Position numbers and translations under genes: made by a program | In this document: positions 24,248 through 34,390 of the stretch, piece after piece | Layout: each line of letters opens with the position of its first letter | Numbering within the stretch: the stretch's first letter is position 1 | Source: Chryseobacterium cupriresistens | Lineage (GTDB): Bacteria > Bacteroidota > Bacteroidia > Flavobacteriales > Weeksellaceae | DNA length: 64,000 bases | Assembly: GCF_046614675.1 (NCBI RefSeq) | Contig: NZ_JBKKJT010000006.1 | Location: forward strand, 124,001 to 188,000 | Direction: 5' to 3' | Notes under the pieces: generated by a model | What the model was told of the DNA's origin: nothing | The model's database searches: none | What the model saw: the letters and a program-made list of their open reading frames with translations, nothing else

Positions 24248-25780
24248 TTATTTATCATAATTCTTCATGATGTACTCAAAGTAGTGGATCATTTTCAGAT
24301 AGTTTTCAATACTAAGATATTCATTGGTACTGTGAATACTCTGCTGCTCGGCACTGTTGATCTTAATCGGCATGAACCTGTAGACGTTTTTGCTTACAAT
24401 TTCATATTTACCGGCATCGGTTCCAGCCATAGTAAGATAAGGCGTAACAATGGCTCCGGGATGAATTTCTTTCACACCGGCTTCTATCATTTTAAAAGCT
24501 CTTGTATTGGTTGGGGAAATAGCGGAGGCTTCCCTTGTATTATCAATTTCTTCTACCTCAACATCAAAACCTTCAGTCGATTTAGCAATATGATCTCTTA
24601 CATCTTTCACCGAATTTCCGGGAAGTAATCTGAAATTAACCACAAATTCCACTTCTGGAGAAAGGACGTTAGTTCCATCACTTCCTTTCATCATCGTTAA
24701 AGCTGTTGTGGTTCTCACCAAAGCATTGGTTGTATTATTTTTGGTAAGCTGGGAAATCAGTACCGGTTTTAAAAGCCATTGATTCGCCAGTGCCATTCTT
24801 GTGGCAAAAGGCATTTCACCTCCGATATTCGTAAAAAATTCTTGGATTAAAGGGGTAATAACAGGTTTCATCTGGTGATCTTCCAGACGCTGCATGATAA
24901 CAGCAGCTTTTCCGATTGCGCTTTCCATAGGAGGCATAGAAGAATGTCCGCCCAGCCCTTTTACTTTGATTTTTGCAGAAAGAAAACCTTTTTCAGCACA
25001 TCCTACTACGGCAACGTCTGTATCAATTCCGGCTACATTTCCTTTTCTCATAATCAATCCCCCTTCGTCATAGACCGCATCGAACTTCAATCCCTTTTTC
25101 TTAAAATAATCGGCAATCTGAATCGCTCCTTTCTTTCCGCCTACTTCTTCATCAAAACCGAAAGCCAGATAAATATCACGCTGTGGAATCTGTTTGTTTT
25201 TAATCATAGAATTCATGGATTCCATCAAGGAAAAAAGCATTCCCTTCATATCTATGGCACCTCTTCCGTAGATCCTTCCGTTGGCAACAGCTCCTGAAAA
25301 GGGGGCAAATTCCCAATCTTCTGCGACTTTTGAAACGGGTTCTAAAGGTTTATCATCCGGACGGAATACATTTGGATCATTATTCTTTATATCAGCATCT
25401 CCGGGAGGAACTACGTCCATATGGGAAAGAAATAAAATGGGTTCCAGAGCAGGATTGCTTCCTTTAAGCCTGAACACCAGTCCATATTGGTTCACCTCAA
25501 CATTTTCCGTATTTTGATAGACCAATGGATAGGATGTTTTCAGATAGGTTTTAAACTGATCAAACGGAGCATAGTCGAATTCACCCAAACTTCCTGTAGA
25601 AACGGTGGGTACTTTTATTCCTCCTGAAAGTCTCATGACTGCAGAATCATTTTTTACCGGTTTCCAGCCCTCGCCTGCCCCGATATTATTTTTTTTAAAC
25701 GGATAGGTGTAGGTTTTGATTAATACGACAGCAGCCAGAATGACAACGATTCCCAAAAGGATTAAAAGAAATTTTTTCAT
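24248..25780 (-). CDS. M20 family metallopeptidase, membrane-anchored
   Basis: 510 residues. One N-terminal transmembrane anchor (about 4-24), then an M20/M28-fold hydrolase. Metal-binding and catalytic motifs are present: LFLSHMDVVPPG, GRGAIDMKG, AFGFDEEVGG (Glu-Glu), YDEGG, and the late IHSTNEY. A dimerisation lid domain (GGHSSMPP onward) is intact. Similar to PM20D1/carboxypeptidase-S-like peptidases; substrate probably a peptide or N-acyl amino acid in the periplasm. Monocistronic. Confidence 0.9.
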   Translation of the reverse strand: MKKFLLILLGIVVILAAVVLIKTYTYPFKKNNIGAGEGWKPVKNDSAVMRLSGGIKVPTVSTGSLGEFDYAPFDQFKTYLKTSYPLVYQNTENVEVNQYGLVFRLKGSNPALEPILFLSHMDVVPPGDADIKNNDPNVFRPDDKPLEPVSKVAEDWEFAPFSGAVANGRIYGRGAIDMKGMLFSLMESMNSMIKNKQIPQRDIYLAFGFDEEVGGKKGAIQIADYFKKKGLKFDAVYDEGGLIMRKGNVAGIDTDVAVVGCAEKGFLSAKIKVKGLGGHSSMPPMESAIGKAAVIMQRLEDHQMKPVITPLIQEFFTNIGGEMPFATRMALANQWLLKPVLISQLTKNNTTNALVRTTTALTMMKGSDGTNVLSPEVEFVVNFRLLPGNSVKDVRDHIAKSTEGFDVEVEEIDNTREASAISPTNTRAFKMIEAGVKEIHPGAIVTPYLTMAGTDAGKYEIVSKNVYRFMPIKINSAEQQSIHSTNEYLSIENYLKMIHYFEYIMKNYDK

Positions 25781-26101
25781 AGTGAATAGTTTGTGAGGTG
25801 ATTTTATTCTATAAATATAACAAAGTATTTTATGCCCAACAATTTAAAGCCTGGTTTTTTCATCAATGGAACATTTACAACAGATTCTTTTGGGTATAAG
25901 ATGACGGATCGTTTTTATAGTAAACGTAAAGTTTTATATTCCTAAAACTGAATATAAGAGAGCTAAGCAGTAATCAACAAGTTGATTCGATGAAGCTTTG
26001 AGTCTTTCTAGTACTTTGTGTTTTTTCTTTAACGCAAGGACACAAAGTTTTTTATTACTGATATATTTAAGGCAATCGTTTTCACACCGTTGCGGTTTCT
26101 T
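25781..26101. other. 321-base gap with a hairpin repeat fragment
   Basis: No gene. It contains a 9-bp inverted repeat, ACTTTGTGT (26013-26021) with ACACAAAGT (26040-26048), around the words TTTAACGCAAGG, followed by a T run. The vocabulary (CTTTG, AACGCAAG) resembles that of the repeats at 23.7-24.1 kb. It may also act as a terminator. Confidence 0.5.
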
Positions 26102-26866
26102 TTAATCCAGGATTTCGTTCATTTCGGTTAAAATGATAGGTTTTCCATCAGTAATTACAATGGTATGCTCATGCTGGGCCATGTAACCGCCTTTATTACC
26201 TACCATAGTCCATCCGTCTTTTAATTCTACAGCAATATTGGAATCGGTGGAGATAAATGTTTCAATAGCCACGACAGAGTTTTTCTTAAAACGTCTGAAA
26301 TCATAACGGTTTCTGTAGTTCAGCAATTCGTCAGGCTGTTCGTGTAAGCTTCTCCCTACTCCGTGGCCTGCAAGATTCTTAATAACTTTAAGACCTCTTT
26401 TCTTCGCTTCTGTTTCCATTAAATGCCCTATGTCTGCTATTTTGACACCACCTTTGATATTGTCGATAGCTTTTCTCAGGATATCCTTGGAAGCTTCCAC
26501 CAGTTTCTGATGTCCGTGAATATCTTTTCCGATCACAAAAGAACCTCCATTATCTGCCCAATATCCGTCCAGTTCTGCTGAAACATCAATATTGATCAGA
26601 TCGCCTTCTTTCAAAATCCTTTGATCTGTTGGAATCCCATGGCAGAATTCATCATCCACGCTGATACACGTCCAGCCTGGAAATCCATACGTCAGATAAG
26701 GTGCTGATTTTGCTCCGAAACCTTCCAGTATTTGGGCTCCATATTCGTCCAGATCTTTTGTGGTCATGCCGGGTTCAGCATAATCCATCATTTTCTTCAA
26801 TGTATAGGCAACAGCTTCACTTACTTTTTGCATTCCCAGCATCTGATCTTCGTTGGTGATTGACAT
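26102..26866 (-). CDS. map: Type I methionine aminopeptidase
   Basis: 254 residues, the type I length. WTCISVDDEFCHGIP, INIDVSAELDGYWADNGGSFVIG (metal-binding Asp pair), NLAGHGVGRSLHEQP (metal His) and VAIETFIST (metal Glu) are all present. It removes the initiator methionine from new proteins in the cytoplasm. Single gene here, unlike genomes where map sits with secY and infA. Confidence 0.96.
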   Translation of the reverse strand: MSITNEDQMLGMQKVSEAVAYTLKKMMDYAEPGMTTKDLDEYGAQILEGFGAKSAPYLTYGFPGWTCISVDDEFCHGIPTDQRILKEGDLINIDVSAELDGYWADNGGSFVIGKDIHGHQKLVEASKDILRKAIDNIKGGVKIADIGHLMETEAKKRGLKVIKNLAGHGVGRSLHEQPDELLNYRNRYDFRRFKKNSVVAIETFISTDSNIAVELKDGWTMVGNKGGYMAQHEHTIVITDGKPIILTEMNEILD

Positions 26867-26990
26867 AGTTTTGTTTTGATTGTTATTGAATATTACAAAG
26901 TTAGGAAATTAAAATATTCTTAGATGATCTGTTTTCATTTAACATGATCCTCCAACTGGCGCGGCCACAACGACAAAAACATGTTGCTTA

Positions 26991-27028
26991 AAAATAAAAA
27001 AGGGCCAACTCAAAAGAATTGACCCTTC
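26991..27028 (-). terminator. Terminator of the RND efflux operon
   Basis: On the minus strand an 11-bp stem with wobble pairs (27018-27028 with 27000-27010) is followed by a long T run (A run at 26991-27000). Confidence 0.8.
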
Positions 27029-27067
27029 CAAAAAACATTAACTGTTTATTGATAGAATTATGATGTT

Positions 27068-28525
27068 TTATTTCCAGCCTCCACCTAAACTTTTATAGAT
27101 GTCAACTACTGTGCTGAGCTGTTTCTGTTTTGCCTCAATAAGTTCCATTTTAGCATCCAAAGCATCTCTTTGGTTCAAAAGAACCTCAAGATAATCTGCT
27201 CTTGAATTTCGGAATAACTGATTGGCAATATCAATAGACTGATCCAGGGCTTTCGTTTCCTGAGATTTCAGTTGATAATACTGATCTATATTTTTAACCT
27301 TTGACATCAGATTGGCAACGTCCAGATAAGCATTCAAAATCGTTTTGTCATATTCGTACAATGCCTGAACCTGTTTTGCATCTGCTGTCTGAAAATTCGC
27401 TTTTATGGCACTTTTGTTAATTAATGGTCCTGCTAATTCACCCACAAGATTGTAAGCTATTGATTCCGGCATTTTAACAAGGTATGAAGGTTTGAAAGCC
27501 TCCAGGCCTAATGTTGCCGAGATTTCCAGGGAAGGATAAAACTCTTTTCTTGCCGCTTCCACATCCAGTTTTGAAGCTTTTAATTCCAGCTCGGCCTGTT
27601 TGATATCAGGACGGTTGGCTAATAACTGAGATGGTATTCCGGTATAAACCGTCGGAGGAATGGTAGACATAAAGTTTTCCTTCGTTCTCACAATCGGCTG
27701 TGGATATCTTCCCAGCAAAGCATTAATTTCATTTTCTTTCTCAGTAATCTGCTGGCGGATGGTATATTCTGCCGCTTTGGATTTTGCCAGTTCTGCTTCA
27801 AATTTCTTCACCGCCAATTCTGTTGCAGCAGCGGCTTCTTTCTGAATTTTAGAAATTTCCAGTGCTTTTTGCTGAAGCTTGATATACTGCTGTATAATAT
27901 CCAATTGATTATCCAGCGCCAGCAATTCATAATAATTATCGGCAACTTCTTCAATAAGATTAGATAAAACAAAGTTTTTCCCTTCTACTGTAGAAAGATA
28001 ATGGGCTACGGCAGATTCTTTTTCCGTTCTGAGCTTTTTCCAGATGTCAATCTCCCAGCTGGCATTTAATCCTGCTTCAAAATTTCCAAGCGGATCTGGC
28101 ATTTCCTTTCCCGGTTCAATTTCTGTGGTAGCATCACCTGCTCCTTCGCTGGTATAGCGTCCGGATTTTTTCAGTCCTGCTCCTACTCCTGCAGACACCG
28201 TTGGGGTTAATCTTCCTTTTTTAGCTAAAACACCACTTTTAGCAATCTCAATCTCCTGAAGAGTAATCAGCAGCTCCTGATTATTTTTTAAAGCCGTTTC
28301 AATAAGAGTTACCAGGTTTGGATCCGTAAAGAACTGTCTCCAGGGTGTGGTTCCGCTGTTATTGTTGGCATCCTGCTGCTCTTCCTGATTAAAGTTCTGA
28401 GGAATATTTTCTTTTACCTCATCTTTTATAACAGTCGCCATCGGCGCCTTACAACTTGCAAGTACAAGTGATAAGGTAATGGCTGTGATTATATTTTTAG
28501 TCTTCGAATTTTCCATCATGTTCAT
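27068..28525 (-). CDS. TolC/OprM-like outer-membrane efflux lipoprotein
   Basis: 485 residues. Lipobox near residue 24 (LVLASC) after a hydrophobic signal. Two repeats of the outer-membrane efflux (TolC) fold follow, with family words ALKNNQELLITLQEIEIAKSG, FEAGLNASWEIDIWKKL, SQLLANRPDIKQAELEL and the second long helix EYDKTILNAYLDVANL. It forms the exit duct of the tripartite pump. The start lies inside the end of the RND gene (29-base overlap from the first ATG; two more ATGs follow within 9 bases). Confidence 0.93.
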   Translation of the reverse strand: MNMMENSKTKNIITAITLSLVLASCKAPMATVIKDEVKENIPQNFNQEEQQDANNNSGTTPWRQFFTDPNLVTLIETALKNNQELLITLQEIEIAKSGVLAKKGRLTPTVSAGVGAGLKKSGRYTSEGAGDATTEIEPGKEMPDPLGNFEAGLNASWEIDIWKKLRTEKESAVAHYLSTVEGKNFVLSNLIEEVADNYYELLALDNQLDIIQQYIKLQQKALEISKIQKEAAAATELAVKKFEAELAKSKAAEYTIRQQITEKENEINALLGRYPQPIVRTKENFMSTIPPTVYTGIPSQLLANRPDIKQAELELKASKLDVEAARKEFYPSLEISATLGLEAFKPSYLVKMPESIAYNLVGELAGPLINKSAIKANFQTADAKQVQALYEYDKTILNAYLDVANLMSKVKNIDQYYQLKSQETKALDQSIDIANQLFRNSRADYLEVLLNQRDALDAKMELIEAKQKQLSTVVDIYKSLGGGWK

Positions 28526-31500
28526 AAGGTTCAGTTTGTTCTGTTAAAGGATTCTCTTCTTCATATCTTGCCAATCGTGACTTATCAGCAATGGTTCCGA
28601 AGATATAATACAATCCGGGGATAATCATTAATCCGAAAATAGTTCCGATTAGCATTCCTCCTGCTGCTGCTGTACCAATGGTTCTGTTACCAATTGCTCC
28701 CGGCCCCGTTGCAATCACCAATGGAATTAATCCGGCAATGAAGGCAAATGAGGTCATCAAAATCGGACGGAAACGGATGGCAGCACCTTCAATAGCAGCT
28801 TTTGCCACTGGGATTCCTTCTTCGGCTTTCTTCTGTACGGCAAATTCAACAATCAACACCGCATTTTTACCTAATAGTCCGATCAGCATCACCATCGCCA
28901 CCTGTGCATAAATGTTATTCTCCAGTCCTAAGAGTTTTAAGCATAAAAAGGCTCCAAAAATACCTGTAGGCAGAGATAAAATAACCGGAAGCGGAAGGAT
29001 GAAACTTTCATACTGTGCAGAAAGAATCAGGTAGACAAATCCTAAACAAACCAGGAAGATAAATATAGCTTCATTACCACGGCTTACTTCGTCTTTAGAG
29101 ATACCCGCCCAGTCGATACCAAACCCTCTTGGAAGTGTTTTATCTGCAACTTCCTGAATCGCTTTGATCGCCTGGCCACTACTGTATCCGGGAGCAGGCG
29201 TTCCACTTACTTCTGCAGAGTTATACATATTGTGTCTTGTAATCTCCGATAGTCCGTATACTTTTTCAAGCCTCATAAAATCTGAGTAGGGAACCATCTG
29301 GTCTTTATCATTTTTAACATACAGCTTCAACAGGTCAGTTGGAAGTGCACGATATTGAGGGCCAGCCTGAACAATGACCTTATACGGCCTGTCAAAGCGG
29401 ATGAAACTCGTTTCATAGTTGGAACCGATCAATGTAGACAGGTTATCCATTGCTTTTTCAATGGTTACTCCTTTTTGCTCTGCAAGATCATTGTCTATCC
29501 TAAGCATATATTGCGGGAAACTTGCAGAATAGAATGTAAATGCCGAACCAAGTTCCGGGCGCTTCTTAAGCTCCTTCACAAAGTCATTACTCACCTGTTC
29601 CATTTTATGATAGTCGCCACTTCCTGCTTTATCCAGCAAACGAAGTTCAAAACCTCCTGCAGCTCCATATCCGGGAACGGAAGGCGGCTGGAAGAATTCA
29701 ATATTGGCTCCCGGAATATTTTTGGCCTTTTCTTCGAGCTTTTCAATGATTTCGGCAGCAGATTCTTTACGCTCTTCCCAACTTTTAAGGTTGATCAGAC
29801 AGGTTCCTGAATTAGATCCGGTACCTTCCGTCAAAATCTCATATCCTGCAAGGGAAGAAACTGATTGTACTCCATCAATATCTTCTGATTCTCTCAGAAG
29901 TTCTCTGGCAATCTGATTGGTCCTTTCCAAGGTGGATCCCGGAGGTGTCTGAATAATGGCATAAATCATTCCCTGGTCTTCAGCCGGAATAAATCCGGAA
30001 GGTAAAGAGTTGCTCAGGAAGAATGTGCATGCACAGAATGCTAATAACAGCGGTAGTGTTATTGTCTTTTTCGTCACTGTTTTATTCAACAGCTTTTCAT
30101 ATCTCCCTGCTCCTTTTGTAAACAGGTTGTTGAATTTATCGAGGAAAAGAGTAACCGGAGTTTTCTTCTTAGCTTTTCCATGATTATTTCTCAGGATCAG
30201 AGCACATAATGCCGGTGTCAAAGTAAGTGCCACAACCCCAGATAAAATAATGGACGAAGCCATTGTAATGGAGAACTGACGATAAAATACCCCAACCGGT
30301 CCGGACATAAAGGCAATCGGAATGAATACGGATGCCATTACCAGCGTAATAGCGATAATTGCTCCACTGATCTCATGCATGGCCTCCTCGGTGGCTTTTA
30401 ATGGTGAAAGATGTTTTTCTTCCATCTTGGCGTGAACAGCTTCAATAACTACGATCGCGTCATCTACCACAACCCCGATGGCCATTACCAGGGCAAATAG
30501 AGAAATCATATTCAGGGTAATTCCAAAAGCGGACATGACAGCAAATGTTCCCACCAATGAAACCGGAACAGCTAATGCCGGAATCAATGTTGAGCGCCAG
30601 TCTCCAAGGAACAGGAATACTACGATAGCAACCAGAATAAAGGCCTCAAACAATGTGTGGATAACTTTTTCCATGGAGGCATCCAGGAATCTTGATACGT
30701 CATAACTGATATCGTAATGCATTCCTTTCGGGAAGTTATTTTTTTCAAGATCCTTCATCAATGCTTTTACATTTTTGATAACGTCACTTGCATTGGATCC
30801 GTAGGATTGTTTTACGGTGATCGCTGCGGAAGGTTTTCCGTTCAGTGTAGAATAAATATCATACATTGAACTTCCGAATTCTATATCCGCTACATCTTTT
30901 AACCTTACAGATTCTCCGTTCGGTTTGGCTTTTAAAATAATGTTTCCATAATCTTTTTCGTTATTAAAACGTCCGGGATATTTTAATACATATTCGAAAG
31001 ACTGTGAACGTTTTCCTGAACTTTCACCTGTTTTCCCAGGGGAAGCTTCCAAACTCTGCTCATTCAGAGATTCCATTACTTCATCTGCTGAGATGTTATA
31101 GGCGGTTAATCTATCCGGTTTAAGCCAGATACGCATGGCATATTCACGGGTTCCCAGGATATCTGCAAAACCTACACCGCTCACCCTTCTCAATTCAGAC
31201 ATTACATTGATATCTGCATAGTTGAAAAGGAATTTCTGATCAGCTTTAGGATCGTCACTGTACAGGTTAATATACATCAACATGTTGGGTTCTTCACGCG
31301 TGATCTTTACTCCTTCACGTACTACCAGAGGCGGAAGTTTATTGACTACTGAAGATACACGGTTCTGCACGTTTACTGCAGCTACATTGGGATCCGTACC
31401 CAGATCAAATACAATCTGAATGGAAGCTTCCCCGTCATTTCCGGCATCTGAAGTCATGTATTTCATACCGGGAACTCCATTTAATCCTCTTTCTAAGGGG

Positions 31501-31688
31501 ATTACTACGGATTTAATCAACAGTTCGTTGTTGGCTCCGGGATATTCTGCGGTGATATTTACTTTAGGCGGAGAAATGGAAGGAAACTGTGTCACCGGAA
31601 GTTTTACCAATGACAATATTCCCATAAATACAATAATCAATGAGATTACTATGGACAGAACTGGTCTGCGAATGAATTTCTTAAACAT
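28497..31688 (-). CDS. RND multidrug efflux permease (HAE1 family)
   Basis: 1,063 residues, full length. Typical AcrB-like order: TM1 followed by KLPVTQFPSISPPKVNITAEYPG, pore domain, TM4 with the proton-relay Asp pair (AIGVVVDDAIVVIE), second half with FIPAEDQGMIYAIIQTPPGSTLERT, and a final TM bundle (MTSFAFIAGLIPLVIATGPGA). It exports drugs or other amphiphiles using the proton gradient. Middle gene of the adaptor-permease-TolC operon, 21 bases after the adaptor. No repressor gene is adjacent. Confidence 0.96.
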   Translation of the reverse strand: MFKKFIRRPVLSIVISLIIVFMGILSLVKLPVTQFPSISPPKVNITAEYPGANNELLIKSVVIPLERGLNGVPGMKYMTSDAGNDGEASIQIVFDLGTDPNVAAVNVQNRVSSVVNKLPPLVVREGVKITREEPNMLMYINLYSDDPKADQKFLFNYADINVMSELRRVSGVGFADILGTREYAMRIWLKPDRLTAYNISADEVMESLNEQSLEASPGKTGESSGKRSQSFEYVLKYPGRFNNEKDYGNIILKAKPNGESVRLKDVADIEFGSSMYDIYSTLNGKPSAAITVKQSYGSNASDVIKNVKALMKDLEKNNFPKGMHYDISYDVSRFLDASMEKVIHTLFEAFILVAIVVFLFLGDWRSTLIPALAVPVSLVGTFAVMSAFGITLNMISLFALVMAIGVVVDDAIVVIEAVHAKMEEKHLSPLKATEEAMHEISGAIIAITLVMASVFIPIAFMSGPVGVFYRQFSITMASSIILSGVVALTLTPALCALILRNNHGKAKKKTPVTLFLDKFNNLFTKGAGRYEKLLNKTVTKKTITLPLLLAFCACTFFLSNSLPSGFIPAEDQGMIYAIIQTPPGSTLERTNQIARELLRESEDIDGVQSVSSLAGYEILTEGTGSNSGTCLINLKSWEERKESAAEIIEKLEEKAKNIPGANIEFFQPPSVPGYGAAGGFELRLLDKAGSGDYHKMEQVSNDFVKELKKRPELGSAFTFYSASFPQYMLRIDNDLAEQKGVTIEKAMDNLSTLIGSNYETSFIRFDRPYKVIVQAGPQYRALPTDLLKLYVKNDKDQMVPYSDFMRLEKVYGLSEITRHNMYNSAEVSGTPAPGYSSGQAIKAIQEVADKTLPRGFGIDWAGISKDEVSRGNEAIFIFLVCLGFVYLILSAQYESFILPLPVILSLPTGIFGAFLCLKLLGLENNIYAQVAMVMLIGLLGKNAVLIVEFAVQKKAEEGIPVAKAAIEGAAIRFRPILMTSFAFIAGLIPLVIATGPGAIGNRTIGTAAAGGMLIGTIFGLMIIPGLYYIFGTIADKSRLARYEEENPLTEQTEPYEHDGKFED

Positions 31689-31709
31689 ACTGTTTCGTTT
31701 TAGAGACCA

Positions 31710-32795
31710 CTACTCTGCTTTTAGTTTCAATGATTGAAGAACTTTCTTAGGATCCTGGAATTTTGTTTTCACTTTCTGATCATCCTTTACTTTCTGAACT
31801 CCTTCCAAAAGAATCTGATCTCCTTTTGAAATTCCTGATGCCACTACATACAAGTCCGGAAGTTCATAGGCTACTTTGATATTTCTGGATTTAGCTACTC
31901 CATTTTTATCAATCACAAATACATATTTCTGATCCTGGATTTCATAGGTTGCTTTCTGTGGAATGATCAATGCATTATGAACCGGCATTGACATCTGTAC
32001 TTTCCCGGTTTCTCCGTTTCTCAGAAGTTTATCAGGATTAGGGAATTTCGCTCGGAAAGCAATATTTCCTGTTTCATTATCAAATTCTCCTTCAATCGTC
32101 TGAATTTCTCCTTTTTGTGTATACATTTCTCCATTGGCTGTAATCAGAGAAACCTGGTTGCTGCCACGATCTGCAGCATGAGTCTGATAGCTCAGATATT
32201 CAGGTTCAGAAACATTGAAATAGGTATAGATACTTGTATTGTCTGACAATGAAGTCAGCAGATCACCTTCATCTACAAGACTTCCCAACTTCAGAGGAAT
32301 TCTGTTGATAATACCGGAAAACGGTGCTTTGATGTCAGTAAAGGAAAGATGGATCTGCGCCAGTTTCATTTCTGCGTTGGCAGCATCCAGTTTGGCTTTT
32401 GCCATTGCTTTTTCATTTTTAGAAACGATATTGTTTCCTGCTAATGTACTTGCGTTTTTCAGCTCAATGGAAGCCTGTTCCACTTCTGCTTTTGCTTTTA
32501 ATAATTCTGCCTGATACAATTTAGGCATGATCCGGAACAATGTTTGTCCGGCCTGTACGTACTGGCCTTCATCTACAAAGATTTTTTCCAGGAAACCTTT
32601 TTCCTGAGCTCTCACTTCAATGTTTTTTACAGATTGAATCTGGGCTACGTATTCTTTATTGATTACGGTATCCATTACCACAGGGGATGTCACCGGATAT
32701 ACGGTAACTTCTTCTTTTTCTTCTTTTTTCTTATTGCAGCCAACTACCAGCAGAAGGACACTCAGTGCAATTCCCGAAACAACTCTCTTTATCAT
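31710..32795 (-). CDS. RND efflux periplasmic adaptor (HlyD/AcrA-like lipoprotein)
   Basis: 361 residues from the ATG at 32795, which starts a lipoprotein signal (MIKRVVSGIALSVLLLVVGC, Cys20); the frame upstream is open but has no signal. Order: lipoyl half (IEVRAQEKGFLEKIFVDEGQYVQAGQ), alpha-helical hairpin (about 95-150), second lipoyl half (FTDIKAPFSGIINRIPLKLGSLVDEG), beta-barrel, membrane-proximal end. It joins the RND permease to the TolC-like duct. First gene of the operon. Confidence 0.94.
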   Translation of the reverse strand: MIKRVVSGIALSVLLLVVGCNKKKEEKEEVTVYPVTSPVVMDTVINKEYVAQIQSVKNIEVRAQEKGFLEKIFVDEGQYVQAGQTLFRIMPKLYQAELLKAKAEVEQASIELKNASTLAGNNIVSKNEKAMAKAKLDAANAEMKLAQIHLSFTDIKAPFSGIINRIPLKLGSLVDEGDLLTSLSDNTSIYTYFNVSEPEYLSYQTHAADRGSNQVSLITANGEMYTQKGEIQTIEGEFDNETGNIAFRAKFPNPDKLLRNGETGKVQMSMPVHNALIIPQKATYEIQDQKYVFVIDKNGVAKSRNIKVAYELPDLYVVASGISKGDQILLEGVQKVKDDQKVKTKFQDPKKVLQSLKLKAE

Positions 32796-32937
32796 AATTC
32801 TAGAGTTTATATAAATCGTTAATGTTTTGATAGAATAAAACGGTAATAAAAGGAGTACGGTGTGATGATTACCGGCATACACAGCGTAAAGTATTTCTAC
32901 CCGGAATCAGGCAGAAAATCAATAAAACGGGGAATTC

Positions 32938-33324
32938 TTAAATTCTAATGGAACGGATAAGAATGAATCTTTTGGTAGATAAGCCAAGAACAAAACCATG
33001 AATATCCGGTTTTGACCGCTTACAACTTTTCAATCCAAAAATATAAACAAGACTGAAAACTCCGGCAAAAACAACAATAGCCTGCCATACATCAGACAGC
33101 TGGAAATCGTTTTCGGTAAGTTCTAAAGTGGAATTGTCTACATTGTCTGCCATTTGCTGAATGGAGAGCTTTTCAAAAGTCTGATTCAGGCGGTTGGCTC
33201 TTTTGGGCATATGATGAGAAACATGACCGGAATAGTCATTTCGAAGCGTTTTAACGTTGAGTCTGCTTTCCACTACAAAGAGCAGAAAAAGACCGGTTAA
33301 AAAGTATACTATAAAGTTTCTCAT
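32938..33324 (-). CDS. Hypothetical two-helix membrane protein
   Basis: 128 residues from the ATG opening MRNFIVYFLTGLFLLF. Hydrophobic helices at about 3-18 and 83-100, with a polar Asn/Gln-rich loop between that would face the periplasm. Lys/Arg-rich C-terminus. No family recognised; 140 bases upstream of the efflux operon on the same strand, so co-expression is possible but not shown. Confidence 0.6.
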   Translation of the reverse strand: MRNFIVYFLTGLFLLFVVESRLNVKTLRNDYSGHVSHHMPKRANRLNQTFEKLSIQQMADNVDNSTLELTENDFQLSDVWQAIVVFAGVFSLVYIFGLKSCKRSKPDIHGFVLGLSTKRFILIRSIRI

Positions 33325-33959
33325 TTTGAAGTTGCAAATGTACACCCAGATTATGATACTATCATAGCAGATTAACAAAATTTAACTCTCCTTTAAAATA
33401 CCTGAAAATAAAACAATGAAAAGTATTTAACATTTCCTTTATTTAAGCATAATTCAAGCAATTCCAATCTTTCATCTGTGCCCATTTGAATTTTCAAATA
33501 TTAAGCCACTTTTTTGGATTTAAGGAAATTTTAATTTTAAAGCTGTTGCTTTTTTGAACATTTTCACGTGTCCCGGTATTCTATTTTGACCCACTTATCC
33601 AAACTAAACTTTATCATAATTTCAGATTATTAACATTAACTTATTGTTCTTCTCTTCTTTTTGAATTATTTTTGCCAAAAATTTACACAACAAATGAAAA
33701 ATGAAGAAAAACTACACTATCCTCCTCGAAACAAGTCCTTTTAAAAATCCTGAATTAACAAGGTTTATCCTAAATTTTCCACAATAATTATTACCTTCTG
33801 TTTCGTGAATTCTGTTTCAAAAAACTGTGAGTTAAACGAGCTAATATTTTAATTATCTGTTAGTTTATGAAAAATTAACACATATTTATTAAAAATATTT
33901 GTAAATTTATATAGCATTAATATCATAATTCATGAAACACTTTAAAATCACTTATCACT
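33325..33959. other. 635-base gap with an unassigned promoter and short frame
   Basis: AT-rich. It contains a promoter-like pair at 33644-33674 (separate entry) followed by a 28-codon frame, ATG 33701 to TAA 33787 (opening MKKNYTILLETS). The frame looks like the start of an exported protein, but nothing continues it. Otherwise only the upstream region of the lipoprotein genes at 33960. Confidence 0.5.
33644..33674 (+). promoter_or_regulatory. Promoter-like element with no long gene behind it
   Basis: TTG (33644-33646), 20 bases, then TATTTTTG (33667-33674), an exact TAnnTTTG match. The next long gene starts 286 bases downstream. It could drive a small RNA, a short peptide or a long leader of the 33960 gene. 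Confidence 0.45.
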
Positions 33960-34352
33960 ATGAAAAATTTATTAGTACCAATCCTTTTCGGATTGACCCT
34001 TATTTCCCTAACAGCGTGTAAGCATCCAGGAAAAGAAGCTGAAACCATTACCGCTGCTGCCCCAGAAAATACAGATGACATTTCAAAAAATGTGTATGTT
34101 GACAGTTATGGAGAAAAAATAGAAGTGACCATCAACAATACCAAAAATACAGCAACAATACATTTAAACGGTAAAACTTTTGACCTTAAAAAAAGTGATG
34201 CCTTACCTGAATATACAGCCTCTAATGAAGAGTATCAATATTCTGATATTAAAGGCAATATCACTTTCCTGAAAAAGAATGTAGATATGGTTCTGTTTCA
34301 TCTTAAACAGGCAAAAAAAGAGTCTGGTCCTGCAAAAATGGCATCGTATTAG
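33960..34352 (+). CDS. Small lipoprotein, MliC-like
   Basis: 130 residues. Lipoprotein signal with lipobox LTAC (Cys20). The folded part (about 50-115) has the pattern of an MliC/YcgR-type or membrane-bound lysozyme-inhibitor-like beta domain (VYVDSYGEKIEVTINNTKNTATIHLNGKTF, then DIKGNITFLKKN), but without certain family residues. It precedes a META-domain lipoprotein by 38 bases, so the two are probably co-transcribed as an envelope-stress-like pair. Confidence 0.7.
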   Translation: MKNLLVPILFGLTLISLTACKHPGKEAETITAAAPENTDDISKNVYVDSYGEKIEVTINNTKNTATIHLNGKTFDLKKSDALPEYTASNEEYQYSDIKGNITFLKKNVDMVLFHLKQAKKESGPAKMASY

Positions 34353-34390
34353 CATAGGGATTAGCAATTCTAATTAAAAAAATAAACATT

